Part shown: one piece after another, positions 38,900-51,405 of the stretch
How the letters are laid out: every line of letters begins with the position of its first letter
How positions within the stretch are numbered: position 1 is the first letter of the stretch
DNA from: Prorocentrum cordatum
Lineage: Eukaryota > Sar > Dinophyceae > Prorocentrales > Prorocentraceae
Direction: 5' to 3'
NCBI GenBank assembly: GCA_963575745.1
Contig: CAUYUJ010022396.1
Coordinates: forward strand, 1 to 64,000
Length of the DNA: 64,000 nucleotides
Made by a program: the position numbers and the translations under genes
The notes under the pieces: model-generated
The model's database searches: none
Seen by the model: only the letters and a program-made list of their open reading frames with translations
Told to the model about the DNA's origin: nothing

Positions 38900-39685
38900 G
38901 ATACATGATCGGAACGCGGCCCCCTGAGCGCGGCCTCCCTCCCGCCCCCCCCCCCTTCTCCTCACCGCCCTCCTCCCGCGCGCCGGGGCTTCACGGGGAG
39001 CGTATAACAGCTCCCGTGCGGGGCGCGCGCCAGCCGCGACGTTGGGGCTTCCGCCCCCTCCGCCAGACCCCGCGATCTGTGCGAGGGTTGCGCGGACATG
39101 TGCGAGATCAAACGGGCCTAGGGCCTCCCATAATTTCGGTGTCCCAGGCGGCCGCGGCCCCGCCGTGACACCAGATCTCCTATCCCTTGTTCTCGTCATC
39201 CTTTTCCCTGCGCCGCATCTACGCAGAGGCTGCGCCGTCCCCTATCCCGGCTTAGGGCTATAGGGCTCAAAGGCTTTAAGGCTATAGGGATGTAGCGCTA
39301 TTGGGCTATAGGTTATATCGCAGGTTGTGCTATAGGTTATCCCACAGGTTATGCCATATGCTATGCCATGAGTTGCGCCTTGAGGGTCGGCTGCGCCACA
39401 TGTTTTTTCGTGCCTTGGATGATCTCCCATTGGTTGCGCCACAGGCTGCGCGCTTGGCCGCCGCCTGGCAATCTTGGTTGCGCCAGTGGCTTGAGGACTT
39501 CGCTGGGAACCAATTTGGGGCCATGGGATCGTGGAGGGACGGTTTCCTTAATTTGCCTGGCCGCATCAAACAATGCCGACAGCAGACTCGATGCATGTGA
39601 AAAAATACTGATCCGCATCGTCCCTCGACCAACTGGCAACAATAAAACGATTGTACAATTAAAACGTTGGTTTGTTTTCCAGCCG
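38900..39685. other. Gene-free stretch with CTATAGG short repeats
   Basis: 39250-39370 repeats GGCTATAGG/GGTTATGCC. The remaining frames (to 39685) are not convincing. Confidence 0.45.
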
Positions 39686-39850
39686 CTATGAGCTGGAACA
39701 GTCGTAGCGCTCCGCCTTGTACGTGACTGTGAAAACCTCCCTGGTGTCTGTCGGCGTCTGGTAATTCTCAGGAGCCTCCAAGATCTGTCTGAACACCATC
39801 CCCACCGCGGGCGGCATATCCGACAAGCTCTGGTACGTGTAGGTCCCGGG
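39686..39850 (-). CDS. Orphan C-terminal exon, protein unknown
   Basis: The minus strand reads TYTYQSLSDMPPAVGMVFRQ, ILEAPENYQTPTDTREVFTV, TYKAERYDCSSS and a stop at 39686. It looks like the end of a globular protein. Upstream, after four copies of CCCGGGAGGT, the sequence becomes a 700-bp tetranucleotide repeat, so a splice acceptor near 39850 and exons further upstream are inferred. It does not obviously belong to the glycosyltransferase-like exon at 41.9 kb, which has its own stop. Confidence 0.4.
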   Translation of the reverse strand, partial: PGTYTYQSLSDMPPAVGMVFRQILEAPENYQTPTDTREVFTVTYKAERYDCSSS

Positions 39851-39877
39851 ACCTCCCGGGACCTCCCGGGACCTACA

Positions 39878-40590
39878 CACACATACATACATACATACAT
39901 ACATACATACATACATACATACATACATACGCGCACCTGCATGAACATATGCATTCACACATACACTTATAATACCTACATACATGCATGCATGCATCAA
40001 TACACACATACATACATGCATACACACATGCAGCCGGACATTCATGCATACATACATACATGTATGTATACATACATACACGTACACATACACATACACA
40101 CATACACATACATACATACATACATACATACATACATACATACATGCATGCATGCATGCATTCATGCATGCATACATACATACACGCCTGCATGTCTGCC
40201 TGCATACATGCATGCACGCACACATACATAAATACAATACATCCAACACAAGCATTCCCACACGCACACACAAATCTACATCCATACATACATGATTATA
40301 TACATATATACATCCATACATATGTACGTACGTACACACATTCATACATACATACACACATGCACGCACATACATGCATACATACATACATGCGTACGTA
40401 CGTACGCACGCTCGCACGTACGTAAAACACACATAACGCATGTACACATGCACACAGACATACATGCCTACATACATGCATACAAACATACACACATACA
40501 TGCACACGCACATACATACAGACAGGCAGGGAAGGCAGGGAGGCAATCAGGTAGACAGACAAACAGACAAACAATCATACATACATACAT
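39878..40590. repeat. (CATA)n tetranucleotide microsatellite, about 700 bp
   Basis: CATACATACATG and ACACACATACATGC words throughout. Cys/Val/Tyr-only and His/Thr/Ile-only frames on the two strands are artefacts. Confidence 0.95.
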
Positions 40591-41029
40591 ACACTACTGC
40601 ATTGGCAATACGCGTCATGCACCTTGGTGCTTGAAATTTGGCCAGCTGGCAAAAGGGCAATAATGTAAAACACAACATGTAACGATAACTCAGTCTTGTC
40701 GTTCCCGGCGTCGTCGTTCTTCGCCAGCCTGATCGGCCAGAAACGTGCTAAGATCTGTGGCAAGAGGTTTCGATGTTTCTGATTCGCGCGCGCGTGGCGG
40801 CTCATAAGGGTCCTGGGGCGAAACATACCCTGGGAGGTTCCCCCACGGATGCCAGATCCCTGGGGTCGGCCCTCGGGATCTCCAAGAGTACCCCGGGAGC
40901 GCCCCCAGGGTGCTCCAAGAGGGCACTCCTGTCGAGATCCATGGGCAGCAGGCCCCAGTATGGCCATCGTGCTCAGCAAGTAATTGCACTTACGGCACCA
41001 GGGTGAAGCTTCGAATAGCGTCGCCCCGC

Positions 41030-41470
41030 TCACTTCGCCGCACCTCTCAGACGGATCGTGCCCAGCAAGCCGCCCCCCCCGCCTACTTCGGCACGCCTCT
41101 CACACGGATCGTGCCACACAAAGAGCTCCACCGACGGCCTGAGACTCAGGGTTCGCATAGCGCCCCTCCCGCCCATTGCGGCACACCCCTCACGCGCACC
41201 GTGCCGCACAGGGAGCACCACCCACAGCCCAAGAGGCAAAGCTCGCACATCGTACCCCGACCATTCCGGCCCACCCCTCACGCGAAGCATGCTCTGGAGA
41301 AACTCCCCCTCCTGGCACCACTTGGCAACTTCGCACGGCGGCCCTGCACCCCATGCGCGACGTGCCCCGCAGGAAGCCCCCCCGCGAGGCCTCAGTGGGC
41401 GTGCTCGCGAGGGGGCACTCGGATGATTCGGCACCCCCTCCACGCAGATCGTGTCCAGTACTGACTTCCG
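41030..41470. repeat. Minisatellite of about 110 bp, four units
   Basis: Units share GGCACGCCTCTCACACGGAT, CGTGCCACACA and GGAGC. Located 3' of the exon at 41.9 kb. No gene in 40600-41889. Confidence 0.6.
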
Positions 41471-41889
41471 CGCATGAAGACAGGGCAGCGCCCTGCGCTA
41501 CACGTGACTGCATTGAACTGGGCCCTTCGCCAGCGAATGGTTCGCCTATCTACTCGCCTTCGGCCCATTGCCGCAGTGCCTGGGTTGTGGGCCAACGTCT
41601 TCTTGGATACCTGTTGGGGTCTCTAGGCGTGCTCCTCGGGCCCTTCCTGGAACCGATTTAGACGCCTCTTGGGGTCTCTCGGGGGCTCGGTTTTTTTCCA
41701 GAAGCGGCTGCGAATCCTGCCACGATGACTCACATGTACAAGCAAGCAGACAAGCAAAAAGACGTGGGCTGGCAAGGACACTCATGGTTCCTGCAGTGAT
41801 TCGCCGCGACAGACAATCGGCGCCAGCGCGGACTGAACTAAACAGCCCGAGAGGAGGAGGAGGAGGAGGAGGGGGAGGAGGAGGAGGAG

Positions 41890-42321
41890 TCACATGTACA
41901 TGTGTCTTATGTGTTTTCGGACAGCTGCCACTTTAACTGCCCACTCCTCCTTCCACACTGCGTAGGGCTGATATTCGAGAAAATGTGACTCGTCTAATTC
42001 GGTCTCTGAAAGGGTCTGTGCTTGGTCGTCCAATGATCTGACATTGACTGCAGTGGTGTTCACACGGATGTCTCGTGAAAACCTCACGTTTGGATGCTTA
42101 GTGAAATGCTCCATAACAAGTTCTCCTTCAGGGTCCAGGTATCGACCAAGCGCCTCGTCACTGGAAAGAACTGCACCTTGAGCACCGAGATGAACTGCCG
42201 AACGAGGGCGGACAAGAACCCCCCACGCTGTCCCGCCGTCAGCTCCAATATATGGACTTCGCAGAACGTGCTCTTCTGTCAGATCCGCCACTGTGCCTTC
42301 GGGCAAGTAGTCCTCAGTGCT
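41890..42321 (-). CDS. Likely last exon of a GT92-like glycosyltransferase
   Basis: The minus strand encodes 143 residues: STEDYLPEGTVADLTEEHVL, GTAWGVLVRPRSAVHLGAQG, GELVMEHFTKHPNVRFSRDI and SHFLEYQPYAVWKEEWAVKV, with a stop at 41890. The pattern VRPRSAVHLGAQGAV followed by EHF resembles the C-terminal part of GT92 (DUF23) glycosyltransferases, where a (K/V)RP...VHxHG segment precedes a His-rich motif. A plausible acceptor TTCATTCAG precedes AGCACTGAG at 42321. Phase 0 matches the putative donor of the exon at 47727, 5.4 kb upstream on the same strand. Confidence 0.5.
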   Translation of the reverse strand, partial: STEDYLPEGTVADLTEEHVLRSPYIGADGGTAWGVLVRPRSAVHLGAQGAVLSSDEALGRYLDPEGELVMEHFTKHPNVRFSRDIRVNTTAVNVRSLDDQAQTLSETELDESHFLEYQPYAVWKEEWAVKVAAVRKHIRHMYM

Positions 42322-45300
42322 CTGAATGAAGATTTCTGAAGGGGCTCAGACCCCAGAGGGCCAAATCTCTCGTATTCTGGGGCGGCTTGTCGCATGTCTC
42401 GTTCGGCCAGACGGCCCAAGAGGGCCCCTAAGAGGCCCCCAGGATGGTCCGAGAGGGCCCCGAAACGCCAAACGATCGGCCCAAGACGCCCAAGATGGCC
42501 TCCAGACGGCCCAAGAGGCATCCGAGACACCCCAAGAGGCCCTCCAAGAGGCCCTCCAAGAGCCCCCAATGAGTAACATGCGCTGATTTGCCTATGGTTT
42601 TTAAAGGATGTGGGCGTTCTCGCCCTTTCGGCTTCCCGACGCTCCAAGACTGCCCAAGAGGCGCCCGAGATCGCCCCAAGACGGCCCAAGAGGTCTCCAA
42701 TAGGGCCCGACAACGGCCCGAGAGGGCACCAAGACGGCTTACGAGACCTCCACGACGGCCCAAGAGGCTTCAAAGACGACTCCACGGGGGGATCTTTGGC
42801 CCTCGGCCCCGAGAGGCCCCCGAGGAGGCCCCGAAGAGGCCCTGGAGAGGCCCCCAAGAGGCTCCCAATCCCAAGAGGCACACAAAAGGCACCTCAGAGG
42901 CCTCAAACTGTCCCCAAGAAGCCCTTGAGAGCGCGCCGGAGAGACTCCAAAACGACGACCTAAGGAACCTGACCCGAAATCCAGCCACGGTGGTGTGGTG
43001 GGCCGAATGCCATTAAACCTGCCTGGCATGTGAACGGCAAAGGCAGCTTACTTTGTGATTGCGCGAGATCGCTGGCGTGTCCGTTCTTCCTCCTCTCTTC
43101 CCTCGCCCTTGTCGCATCCTCGGGGAGTCGTAGAGCACTCTTGGGCCGCCTTGGGAGACTCTCGGGCTGTCTTCGGGCCCTCTTGAGCCGTCCGCAGGCC
43201 CTTCAAGAGAGATTACAAGACGATGTTATAAACACCCTTTCAAAATGCGAACATCGAGATGGATCGTTTGTTTAAGGATGTCCACGGTGCTGCCGATTTA
43301 ACACGCCTGGCCATTTCACACCGCCTGGCCTTTTCAACCCGCCTGGGCCTTTGAACCTGCCTGGCCCTTTTGACCCGAATGCCCGCTTCAAACCGCATGA
43401 CCATTACGACTGTGTGACTGTTTTCATCGGCATGGCAAGTCTAACTCGCCTGGCCGCGCTGACACCCTTGGCCGTTTCAACCCGCTCGGTCGTTTGAACC
43501 CAAATTGCCATTGTAACCCGCCTGGCCGTTTTAAACCGCCTGGGCGTTTGAACTCGCCCAGTCGTTTTCACTCGCCTGGCCGTTGGAACCATTTCAATAG
43601 CCTGGCCGGGCTGACAACTTTGGCCATTTCAACCCGCCCTTGGGGTGGTTTAACCGCCTGGCCGTTGTAGCCCGCCTGGTCATTTTGAACCGCCAAGCCT
43701 TTCTAATCCGCCTGGCCCTTTTAACCCGCCTGGCCGTGTTAAGTAATCCGCCTGGACAGACTCGCGGACCGTATTGGAGCGATTCCAAGACGACGTCGAC
43801 AACATGTCGTTTCTGTTAAAATGTCCTTAGCGAATCGCAATTGTGGGCACGAGTGCTACCAAGAGACTGTCGAACAACTGTCGTTGTTTGAAAATGTCCC
43901 GAACGAACTCACACCATTTTAAGACCGACACCACGACGACGTCGACGACATCTCTTTATTGTGAGGATGTCCGTAGCGAAATCACAATTTCGGGTAAGAG
44001 CGGTGTCGATTACATCTCATGTGTATAAGGATGTCCCTCGCGAGATAGCCATGTTTTGGGCAAGACCGACACCAAGACGACGTCGACGACATCTCACTAT
44101 TGTGAGGGTGTCCGCAGCGAAATCGCAATTTTGGGCAAGAGTGATGGCGACAACACCTCATTTGTGTGAGGATGCCCCTCGCGAGATCGCCATTTTGGGC
44201 AAGACCGACACCAAGACAACGTCGACGACATCTCATTTTTGTCAGTATGTCCTGCATGTTCACGCAAGAGCGATGTAGACTACATCCCATTTGTGTAAGA
44301 ATGTCCGTAGCGAAATCATCATTTTGGGCAAGACCGAGACCAAGACGGCGTCGACGATATCTCCATTTTGCGAGGATGTCCCAAGATAATTCGCGATGTT
44401 GGGTAAGAGCGAGATGTCGATACAATCTCATTACCGCGAGGATGTCCCCAACGAAATCGTAATTGCAAGTGGGCGGTAGTGATGCGTCTTAGAGCCATCC
44501 TGTCGGGCTATGTTGGCTGTCTTGAGGCCGTCCGAGAACGACCCTAATGGATGACAACTTTTAATGATGTCCCAAGCGAAATCCCAATTTTGGCCATTCG
44601 GGTCGCTTGGAAACCCTCTTGGGCCGTCCAAGGACCCTCTTCGACTGCCTGGAAAGGCAATGTTGGGCCGTCTTGAAAGCATCGGGCCGTCTGGGGCCCT
44701 CTCGGGCCCCTCTGGGGCCCTCAAGGGGGCTGTTTTGGGGCCCTCTTGGGCCGTCTGGGGGCTCTCTTGGACCGTTGTCGGCCCCTTGGGGGGGCCTCTG
44801 GGGCCGTCTTGGGGCGAGCTTTGGGGCCTCTTGGGCCGTGTTGACCCGAAAAAGGGAGAACCCGAAAAACCTGGGAAACCTTTGAGAAATCACAGTTTTT
44901 GCCCTCTTGAAGCCCTCTCGAGTGCCCTCAGGCCTGCGGAGCAGTCTCGAGGCTCTCTTGAACCGTCTAGAGGCCATCTGAGGCTCTCTCGGGGCCGTCT
45001 TTGGGCCGTTCGGGGGGCCCTCCTGGGCCGTCTTGGGGCCCTTGAACCGCTTTACTCGAACAAGCACGAGGCAACAGGCTACGGGAGCCGCCTGGGAGCC
45101 GCTTCACCCGAAGAAATGCAAGAGTCCTTTCTGGGGGGGGTCCTTTTTTGAGGGGGGTCCTTTTTTTGGAGTGGGTCCTTTTTGGTGGGTTCTTTTGGGG
45201 GTCCTTTTTTGGCGGGGTCTTTTTGTTGGGGGGTTCCTTTTTTGGGAGGTCCTTTTGGGGGGGCGCTTTATTGGGGGGGGGGGGCTTTTTGGGGGGGTCC

Positions 45301-47726
45301 TTTTTTGGCTGTGTTTTTTTGGGGGGTCCTTTTTTGGGAGGTCCTTTTGGGGGGGCGCTTTATTGGGGGGGGGGGGGGGCCTTTTTTGGGGGGGGTCCTT
45401 TTTGGGGGGTCCTTTTTGGAGGGGTCCTGTTTGAGGGGGTTTGTTTTTTTTTTGGACACGGCCCCCGGGCGGCCAATAACGCCCAGGGCCTCCGGGCCTC
45501 GCCCGCCCCCTGGGGCCCCTCCCTGCAGGGCTTCGCCCCCCCCCACCCCCCCCCCCCACACACAATGAGCGCCATCGCTGATGCCTCGCTCGCTCCGTCA
45601 CCTGCCGGGCGCTGGCAGAACTGGGTTTAGTTGAAGGGGCCCCAGGACACACAAATAAATACACACAAATAAAAGGATTCCCCATATTTTCTTGTATTGT
45701 CTGGGTTTCTGTCTTCCCCCCCACTTCCCATATTTTCCCATATTTCCTAGGGAATCGACGATGAATTGTGTCTGTGTGTGTTTTTTCCTCTCCTGATTAG
45801 TGGCACCCGGTTTAGTGATCTGTACCGGGGACGCCCCCCCCCGTCCCATTCCACGAACCGGAATTGCCGTCACCCGAAAAAACACCAGCTATGGCAAACC
45901 TGGTTGAGTGATTCTGGCCCATTCAAGGGCTCCAGGGCCCTGCCACTAAACGGGTCCCCTTACCTGGGGTCCTGGCCAAACCCGAACCTGCCTGGCATGG
46001 GGACGGAAAGCGCGTCTCTTCTGTGAGGGCGCGAGGTCGCCGGCTTCGTGTCTTGGAGGCCGGTTGGTGTCAAGGCTTCGGCACGATCTAAGGATAACAT
46101 CTGGCAACCAGCCTTGCGGAAACCGATGTGAAGACTGCATTTCTGGGCCTTCCTGGAGGTCATGTTGAAGATCGTTTGTGCCGTCTTGGGGCCCTCTGGG
46201 GGCTCTCCTGGGTCCCCTTGGGGGCCTCCTGTGACCTTCTTGGGGCTTTCTTGGGAACCTTTTGGGACCCTCAGGAACCTCCCTTGGGCTGTCTTGGGGC
46301 TCTCTTGGGCCGTCTTGACGCCCACTCGGGCCGTCTTGGGGTCTCGGGGGTGCCCCCCCCACCCCCGCCCACACCTCGATTGTTATTTCTCCCAACTGAC
46401 GGATCGCGACGCTGCGCGCGCTTTCCATCATCTGGAGCTCGGGCTGCCTACCCCAAACCCCTTGTTATTTCTCTCTGCTAACGGATCGCGACGCTACGCG
46501 CGCTTGGGCCAAACATGACCGAAATTAGGGTCATTGGATCTGGGCGTGCTGCTCCATGCCCCCCCACACCCTCCCCTTGCTATTTCTCCTGGCTCATGGA
46601 TCGCGATGCTGCGCGCGCTTTCCATCACCTGCGGCTCGGGCTGCCTACCCCCCCCACCTCCCCCCTTGCTATATCTCCCTCGGCTCACGGATCTGCTGCT
46701 TGCGCTTTCCGGCATCTGGGGTTGGGGCTGCCTGCCCCCCCACACCCCCTCTTGTAATGTCTCCCGGCTAACGGATCGCGACGCTACGCGAGCTGTCCGT
46801 CATCTGGGCCTTTGGAGGCCAACCCCCTCACGCTCCCCCTTCTAACTTCTCCAGGCTCACGGATCGCGACGCTACGCGCGCTTCCCGTCATCCGCGACCC
46901 CGTGGTTTGCCACAACGGTGCACGGCATGCCAAACGTCTGGGGTTTGGGTTCTTTTCGAAAAAAACTCCACCGGGTGGCTTCGGCACAAACCGCTGGCCA
47001 CCCGGAGAGCTGCACAATGTTCGGTCGCCGTTGGCCCCATGGGCTCCAAGACGGCCAAGGTGGCCTCCAAGATGCCTCTAAGACGGGCAAGATTACCCTA
47101 AGAGAGGCCAAGATAGCCCCACGATCCAAGATGGCCTTCAAGACGGCCCCAAAATGCCTCCCATGCCACCAAGATGGACCAAGAGAACCCAAGACGGCCC
47201 AAGAAGCGTCCAATAGACTCCTAAGACGACCCAAGAGGCCTCCAATAGGTCCTCCAAGAAGCCCGACGAAAACAAAATCAATGATTTCATTGAAAAATAC
47301 ACGGTGCTTGGCATTTGCTTCAAAACTGCTTCCCGACGGCCCAAGACGGAACAAAAGGCCTCCAAATTGCCGCAAGATCGCCCAAGAGGCATCCGAGATG
47401 ACCCCAGGACTTTCCATGAGGCTCTCAAGACGGCCCCCAAACGGCCCCAAGACGGCCCAACGGGCCTCAAAGACGCCCACAAAACGACACTGAACAACAC
47501 CAACAAGGCCCCAAAACGGCCCAGAGAGGCTTCCACGACGGCTTCTGATGGCGCCAGGCGGGCCAAGAATGCCATAAGACGGCCAAAGAGGCCCCCAAGA
47601 AGCCCCAAAGGCCGCCGGAAGGCCCAAGCGTGGCCCAGCTTTGCCCAAACGTTTGACCACAGAGGCGTATCCTAAAAAGAAGGGCACGGCGGTGACTCGC
47701 CGTAGGTGTCTTCGATAATTAGACAC
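42322..47726. repeat. Putative 5.4-kb intron built of tandem repeats
   Basis: From low to high coordinate: CCAAGACGGCCCAAGAGGCC tract (42360-42960); AACCCGCCTGGCCGTTTT minisatellite (43290-43760); about 65-75-bp minisatellite with GGGCAAGACCGACACCAAGA (43805-44470); inverted GGGCCGTCTTGGGGCCCTC tract (44580-45060); TCCTTTTTTGGGGGG minisatellite (45120-45450); a 165-bp dispersed element (45636-45800); inverted GGGCCGTCTTGG tract (46170-46350); GGATCGCGACGCTACGCGCG units of about 100 bp (46370-46900); CCAAGACGGCCCAAGAGG tract (47040-47640). No frame in it looks natural. Confidence 0.65.
45636..45800 (-). repeat. 165-bp element, copy 1 (partner 56758-56925)
   Basis: GGGGCCCCAGGACACACAAA to TGTGTCTGTGTGTG recurs at 56.8 kb. 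On the minus strand both copies keep the open sequence GKYGKWGGRQKPR. Confidence 0.8.
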
Positions 47727-48749
47727 CTTCCCCGGACGGGTTGCATTCCACTCGTACAACGTGTACACCAAATAATCGATGTCAGGCGGAATGGATGCCA
47801 ATATTTTCCGCAAGTGCTTCTGTTTCTGAGGATGGTAAAACTCGTCTTGTTGTACAACTCCGAGCCAATCAACGCTGCCCTTGGCCATATACAAGCAATC
47901 TAGATATGCTGGCCCGTCACCTGCGCATTCCCAGCCGGCAGGCTCAGGAGCCTTCCATGCATCATTGCTGGGAGTCATGTCCCAGGATGGATTCCAAGGT
48001 ACTATCTCAAGCTTCCCTGACTGTATCCACGCGGCGAGCTCCTCGGAGCCCAATTCATCTGAAAACCCAGGCGCACCCCACCCCCCGCGATAATACAGGC
48101 GAACAGCATCAACGCCAATGGCACTGTAGTACGCAGCGTGGTTCAACATTCTGTCGACATTCTCATCCCCAGGTTTGCCGTCCATGCTACATACTTGCAC
48201 CTGCCTTGTTGGAAGCGCATCGCGGTCGATGCTAACATGTACGCCTTCCCAGATTTCAACGCGCTCGGATCCAGCGTGCATGGACAATGTCGCGGTAACT
48301 TCGCGCCCCAATTTGGGGCATATCACTACGAAAAGCACCTCATCCCACCGTTTGACTTGACAAGCTTCAGGCATTTGTCGTTGATTTGTTTGCCAGTTGA
48401 TAGTCACGGCAGGCTCCACATAACTCGATTTCACAACTTGAGCACCGTCCACTACTTCAAACGCGACGATTGATTTTTGAGCCTTGCTGAGTGCAACACC
48501 ATCCCATCGATAATTTAAGGTGCACGTTGACATGATGAATATAGCTTCAGAATCTCGGGAAGAATAATGATACGACATCAGCACCGGGAACGAAGATGCA
48601 TTTACCACATTTTGCGATGGAGCACCTTTCACATCAATAGCCTGCTTCGAATACTTCGTTGCAGGTTTCAATGAGTTCACCGTACACGCGAGAGATAGCA
48701 ATAGGATTGATACATTAATCATCGAATACATGGCACATGATATTGACAT
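47727..48749 (-). CDS. GT92-like glycosyltransferase, first exon with signal anchor
   Basis: A minus-strand frame from the ATG at 48749. MSISCAMYSMINVSILLLSL then ACTVNS is a signal peptide or type II anchor, implying ER/Golgi. About 130 residues of beta-rich sequence follow. Then the glycosyltransferase-92-like core: QVQVCSMDGKPGDENVDRML, NHAAYYSAIGVDAVRLYYRG, YLDCLYMAKGSVDWLGVVQQ and DEFYHPQKQK. The phrase DWLGVVQQDEF corresponds to the (W)iayiDvDEF metal-binding motif of GT92/DUF23 enzymes, with Gln replacing the first Asp. GT92 enzymes transfer sugars such as galactose. The frame remains open into repeat sequence after NATRPGK; AAG|GTGTCT at 47727/47726 is a good donor candidate, giving phase 0. 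The frame upstream of 48749 lacks an ATG. Confidence 0.65.
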
Positions 48750-49490
48750 GTCACAACAATTTGACTTACTTATAACTTTCGACAATCTGTCTTCCGATCG
48801 CGCCACAATGCGCGCGCAAGGTCGATTGATGAGTCCGTGTTAGGACGCCAACAACTCGTGCGAGGAAACATGAAGGAGTACGAGAAAGTGTCCAACATTT
48901 ATTAGGCCTTCATGGCTACAGTAGGTAATCAGAGCCTCGCGCGGTCTTTGCAAATGCGCGCTCTATTGCTACTGCTGCTATTCCTCCTTACCCCTCGCTA
49001 GGTGGCATCCTCGATGGGGAGAAGCCTTTTGCGCGTCGTTTTGGACAGCGTTTTGGGCCGTCCGCCACCGTACCTGCACGATGCTGGGTGTAAGAATGCT
49101 TGCCAACTGTCTGATTGAATTCCTGTAGTTTTCTTTCCCCCTCGCAGCGCGCAGACCACGCACACTCTGGAAGGGCAGTGACGTGGTCGGAGGAGAGCCA
49201 AATACGAAAAAACAGCATGGAGACAACGCATGCCCAAATCCGCTCAAAATCGTTCCCTGGGCCATTCCCCTCCCAGGGTCCAAATCCCACCAGCCCTGTA
49301 GGGCGTAGGTGGTCTAGGGTGATTTGTCTTTCGTCTGTCCCTCTTCCCCTTCGGGGAGGGGTTTGCCCCTCCCCCTTCCCCTGGACCTGGACGGGGCCGG
49401 TCGCGAGGTGTCAGGGCGTCCAAAACGGCCTCTTGGGGGGGCACGGCTAATTAAGGTTCCCTTATTGTTTGATCGATGTCCTCCCGAGGC
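48750..49490. other. Upstream stretch with no firm gene
   Basis: A minus-strand frame at 48988-49290 (NDFERIWACVVSMLFFRIWL) has fairly natural composition but no start context or family. 49330-49400 is C-rich. Confidence 0.3.
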
Positions 49491-49690
49491 TCCCAGGAGC
49501 GCTTCAAGAGGGCCCCAAAAGGCGCCCAAGAGGCCCCAACAAGCGCCCAAAAGGCCTCCAAGAGGCTGTCAAGAGACCCCCGAGAGGCCCCAATAAGCTC
49601 CCCGAGGCACCCAAGACGCTCTAAGCGGCGCCTGGGGCCGCAGAGAAGGCCCCCAAGACGCTCCAAGGGGCCTATACTGGGGGACCCTTC
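49490..49690. repeat. CCAAGAGGC phased tract
   Basis: GCCCCAAAAGGCGCCCAAGA-type words every 10-12 bp. Confidence 0.75.
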
Positions 49691-49696
49691 CTCTGC

Positions 49697-50155
49697 GTGC
49701 TGCTCACTTCCCTGATCGAGGCAATTCCTCGGGGCATCGTTTCTGGATGGGCTGGTGGGGTTATTTTTTTTGATTCGCGGCCCGCAAGGAAAAGTTCAGA
49801 GGGCGGTGCGAGCGAGGCTGGGGCACAGCGCACGGGAATGCAGATCATTAGCGGCGCTGGACAAGTGCCAGCCAAAGAGGCAACCGCGAAGGCGCCTGCT
49901 GAAGCCCAGGCGCCACCACGCGACCTCCAAAAGCCGCTGGGCGCGTGCCAGCAGACGGGGGTGGGGGAACAAATGCAGACAATTAGCGACGCTGGCTATG
50001 TGCCAGCAAAACAGACAACCGAGAAAGCACCAGCAGATAATTAACAACTGGACATGTGCCAGCAAAAGAGGCAACCTTGAAGGCACCAACTGAAGCCCTG
50101 GCGCCACCACGCGGACCCCAAAAGCCGCTGAGCGCGTGCCAGCGAAAGGGGGGAG
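49697..50155 (+). repeat. Tandem units of about 110 bp, possibly plus-strand coding
   Basis: GTGCCAGCAAAAGAGGCAAC and CGCCACCACGCG recur two to three times. The plus-strand frame 49697-50044 contains GAGQVPAKEATAKAPAEAQA repeated as GYVPAKQTTEKAPADN, the only plus-strand frame in the window with somewhat natural composition. It has no domain and ends in the repeats, so I treat it as a repeat rather than a gene. Confidence 0.5.
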
Positions 50156-50991
50156 GGCGGAAAGGCCGGGCCCGCAGGTGGGGTCAGACTGCCAGGCGGA
50201 ACGTGCCAAAACCATTCAGTTCCCTCTTGGAGCGTGGGCTGGTGTGTAAACCACCGAGAGGGTTCGGGCCAATGCCTGGAGAAAGCCGACCACGGGAGAG
50301 AGCCCGCGATGGCCGCAGGCACCAGGGCGGTGCGAAGCCTCCGCTCCCCGAAGGCCCACCTGTGGCAGGAGCCAACGTCTAGCACAAGCGTCAGTGCGGT
50401 GCCTAGACCGCCCGCGTCCGCCGATGCTGGCAAGCGGCCAACCTATGAGCCCAAAGCTGCCGACCGCACTGTCTACGCGCCCATGTGAAAGGAGGGTCAG
50501 AAGTGATCGCCGCCCCTGCGGGCGACGAAGTGGAAGCCACTGCGCGATGCCGACTCCAAAAGATGGGGCACCCAGAAAGGCTGAGGCCAGCGTCCGATGC
50601 GTCCCGGCCCGCATACGGCGCGGGCAAAATGATTGAGTGGAGCGCGCCGAGAGCGGGAGAACCTGGTGGGGTTACGCGATAAGAAGGTGCACATTCGTAC
50701 CAGTACGGGTGATCACTTGTAAATATACTTGCGTGTTATCCTTGTATGTGTGTTGGCAAAGTTGGTCCACAAACTGTGCTCCCAGGGATGTCGGTGTCTT
50801 GTTACGCCATTCGGCATGATGCTGGTCGTGTCAGCACAAGTCTAGCTGCTGTCCATTAGCACTCGTGCACTTGCATCTCCTGCGTGTGGTAAGCATTTCC
50901 GGGCGAATGTACATGTTTGTAAATAGGAACCGTTTGGTCTCGTATTGGTAGATCGGACATCAGAACAAAACGGCAAAGATGCATCCAGATT

Positions 50992-51023
<32 letters not shown>

Positions 51024-51400
51024 CCTTTCCGAACTTCAGGGGTTGGGGGGCCTCTTGTATAATCTCCGAAAATTGCCCTGGGCCCCATGATGACTATTTG
51101 CATCCAGAGAGCACGCGCTGTAGTTAGGAGATTCCATTTTCACAGGTGTGACCCAGCCCGTTTGCCAGGCAATGTGACATACCAGTCAGCAGGCGTGGCC
51201 ACTCCTTGTTATGCGTAGTCTCCTGAAAGTATGCCTCCAGCGCATTGTGTCCCCATCGATGTCATCACCTCATTATGATTATCACCATCGCACATATACC
51301 CTCGGCGCGAAATTGAGCGGTAGTCGTGCGTACATATGATAACCTATGCTTTGTAATGATAGGACTCATTGTTTGTCGTTGGGCGCGTGTCCACGCTGTT
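50156..51400. other. Gene-free stretch with a short (TC)n microsatellite
   Basis: (TC)n at about 50993-51022. No frame on either strand is convincing. Confidence 0.45.
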
Positions 51401-51405
51401 CACTG

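Noticed and set aside
39878-40590. Long Cys/Val/Tyr-rich and His/Ile/Thr-rich frames
   Set aside because: Translation of a tetranucleotide microsatellite in which stop codons cannot occur in some frames.
40950-41000. Plus-strand leader-like sequence (GCCATCGTGCTCAGCAAG)
   Set aside because: Needs an insertion and several mismatches to align, and no plus-strand gene follows.
43186-43200. CTTGAGCC word resembling the end of the leader on the minus strand
   Set aside because: It belongs to the GGGCCGTCTTGG repeat context and has no further leader similarity.
45120-45460. G-rich frames encoding Gly/Phe-rich proteins
   Set aside because: A TCCTTTTTTGGGGGG minisatellite; no natural protein on either strand.
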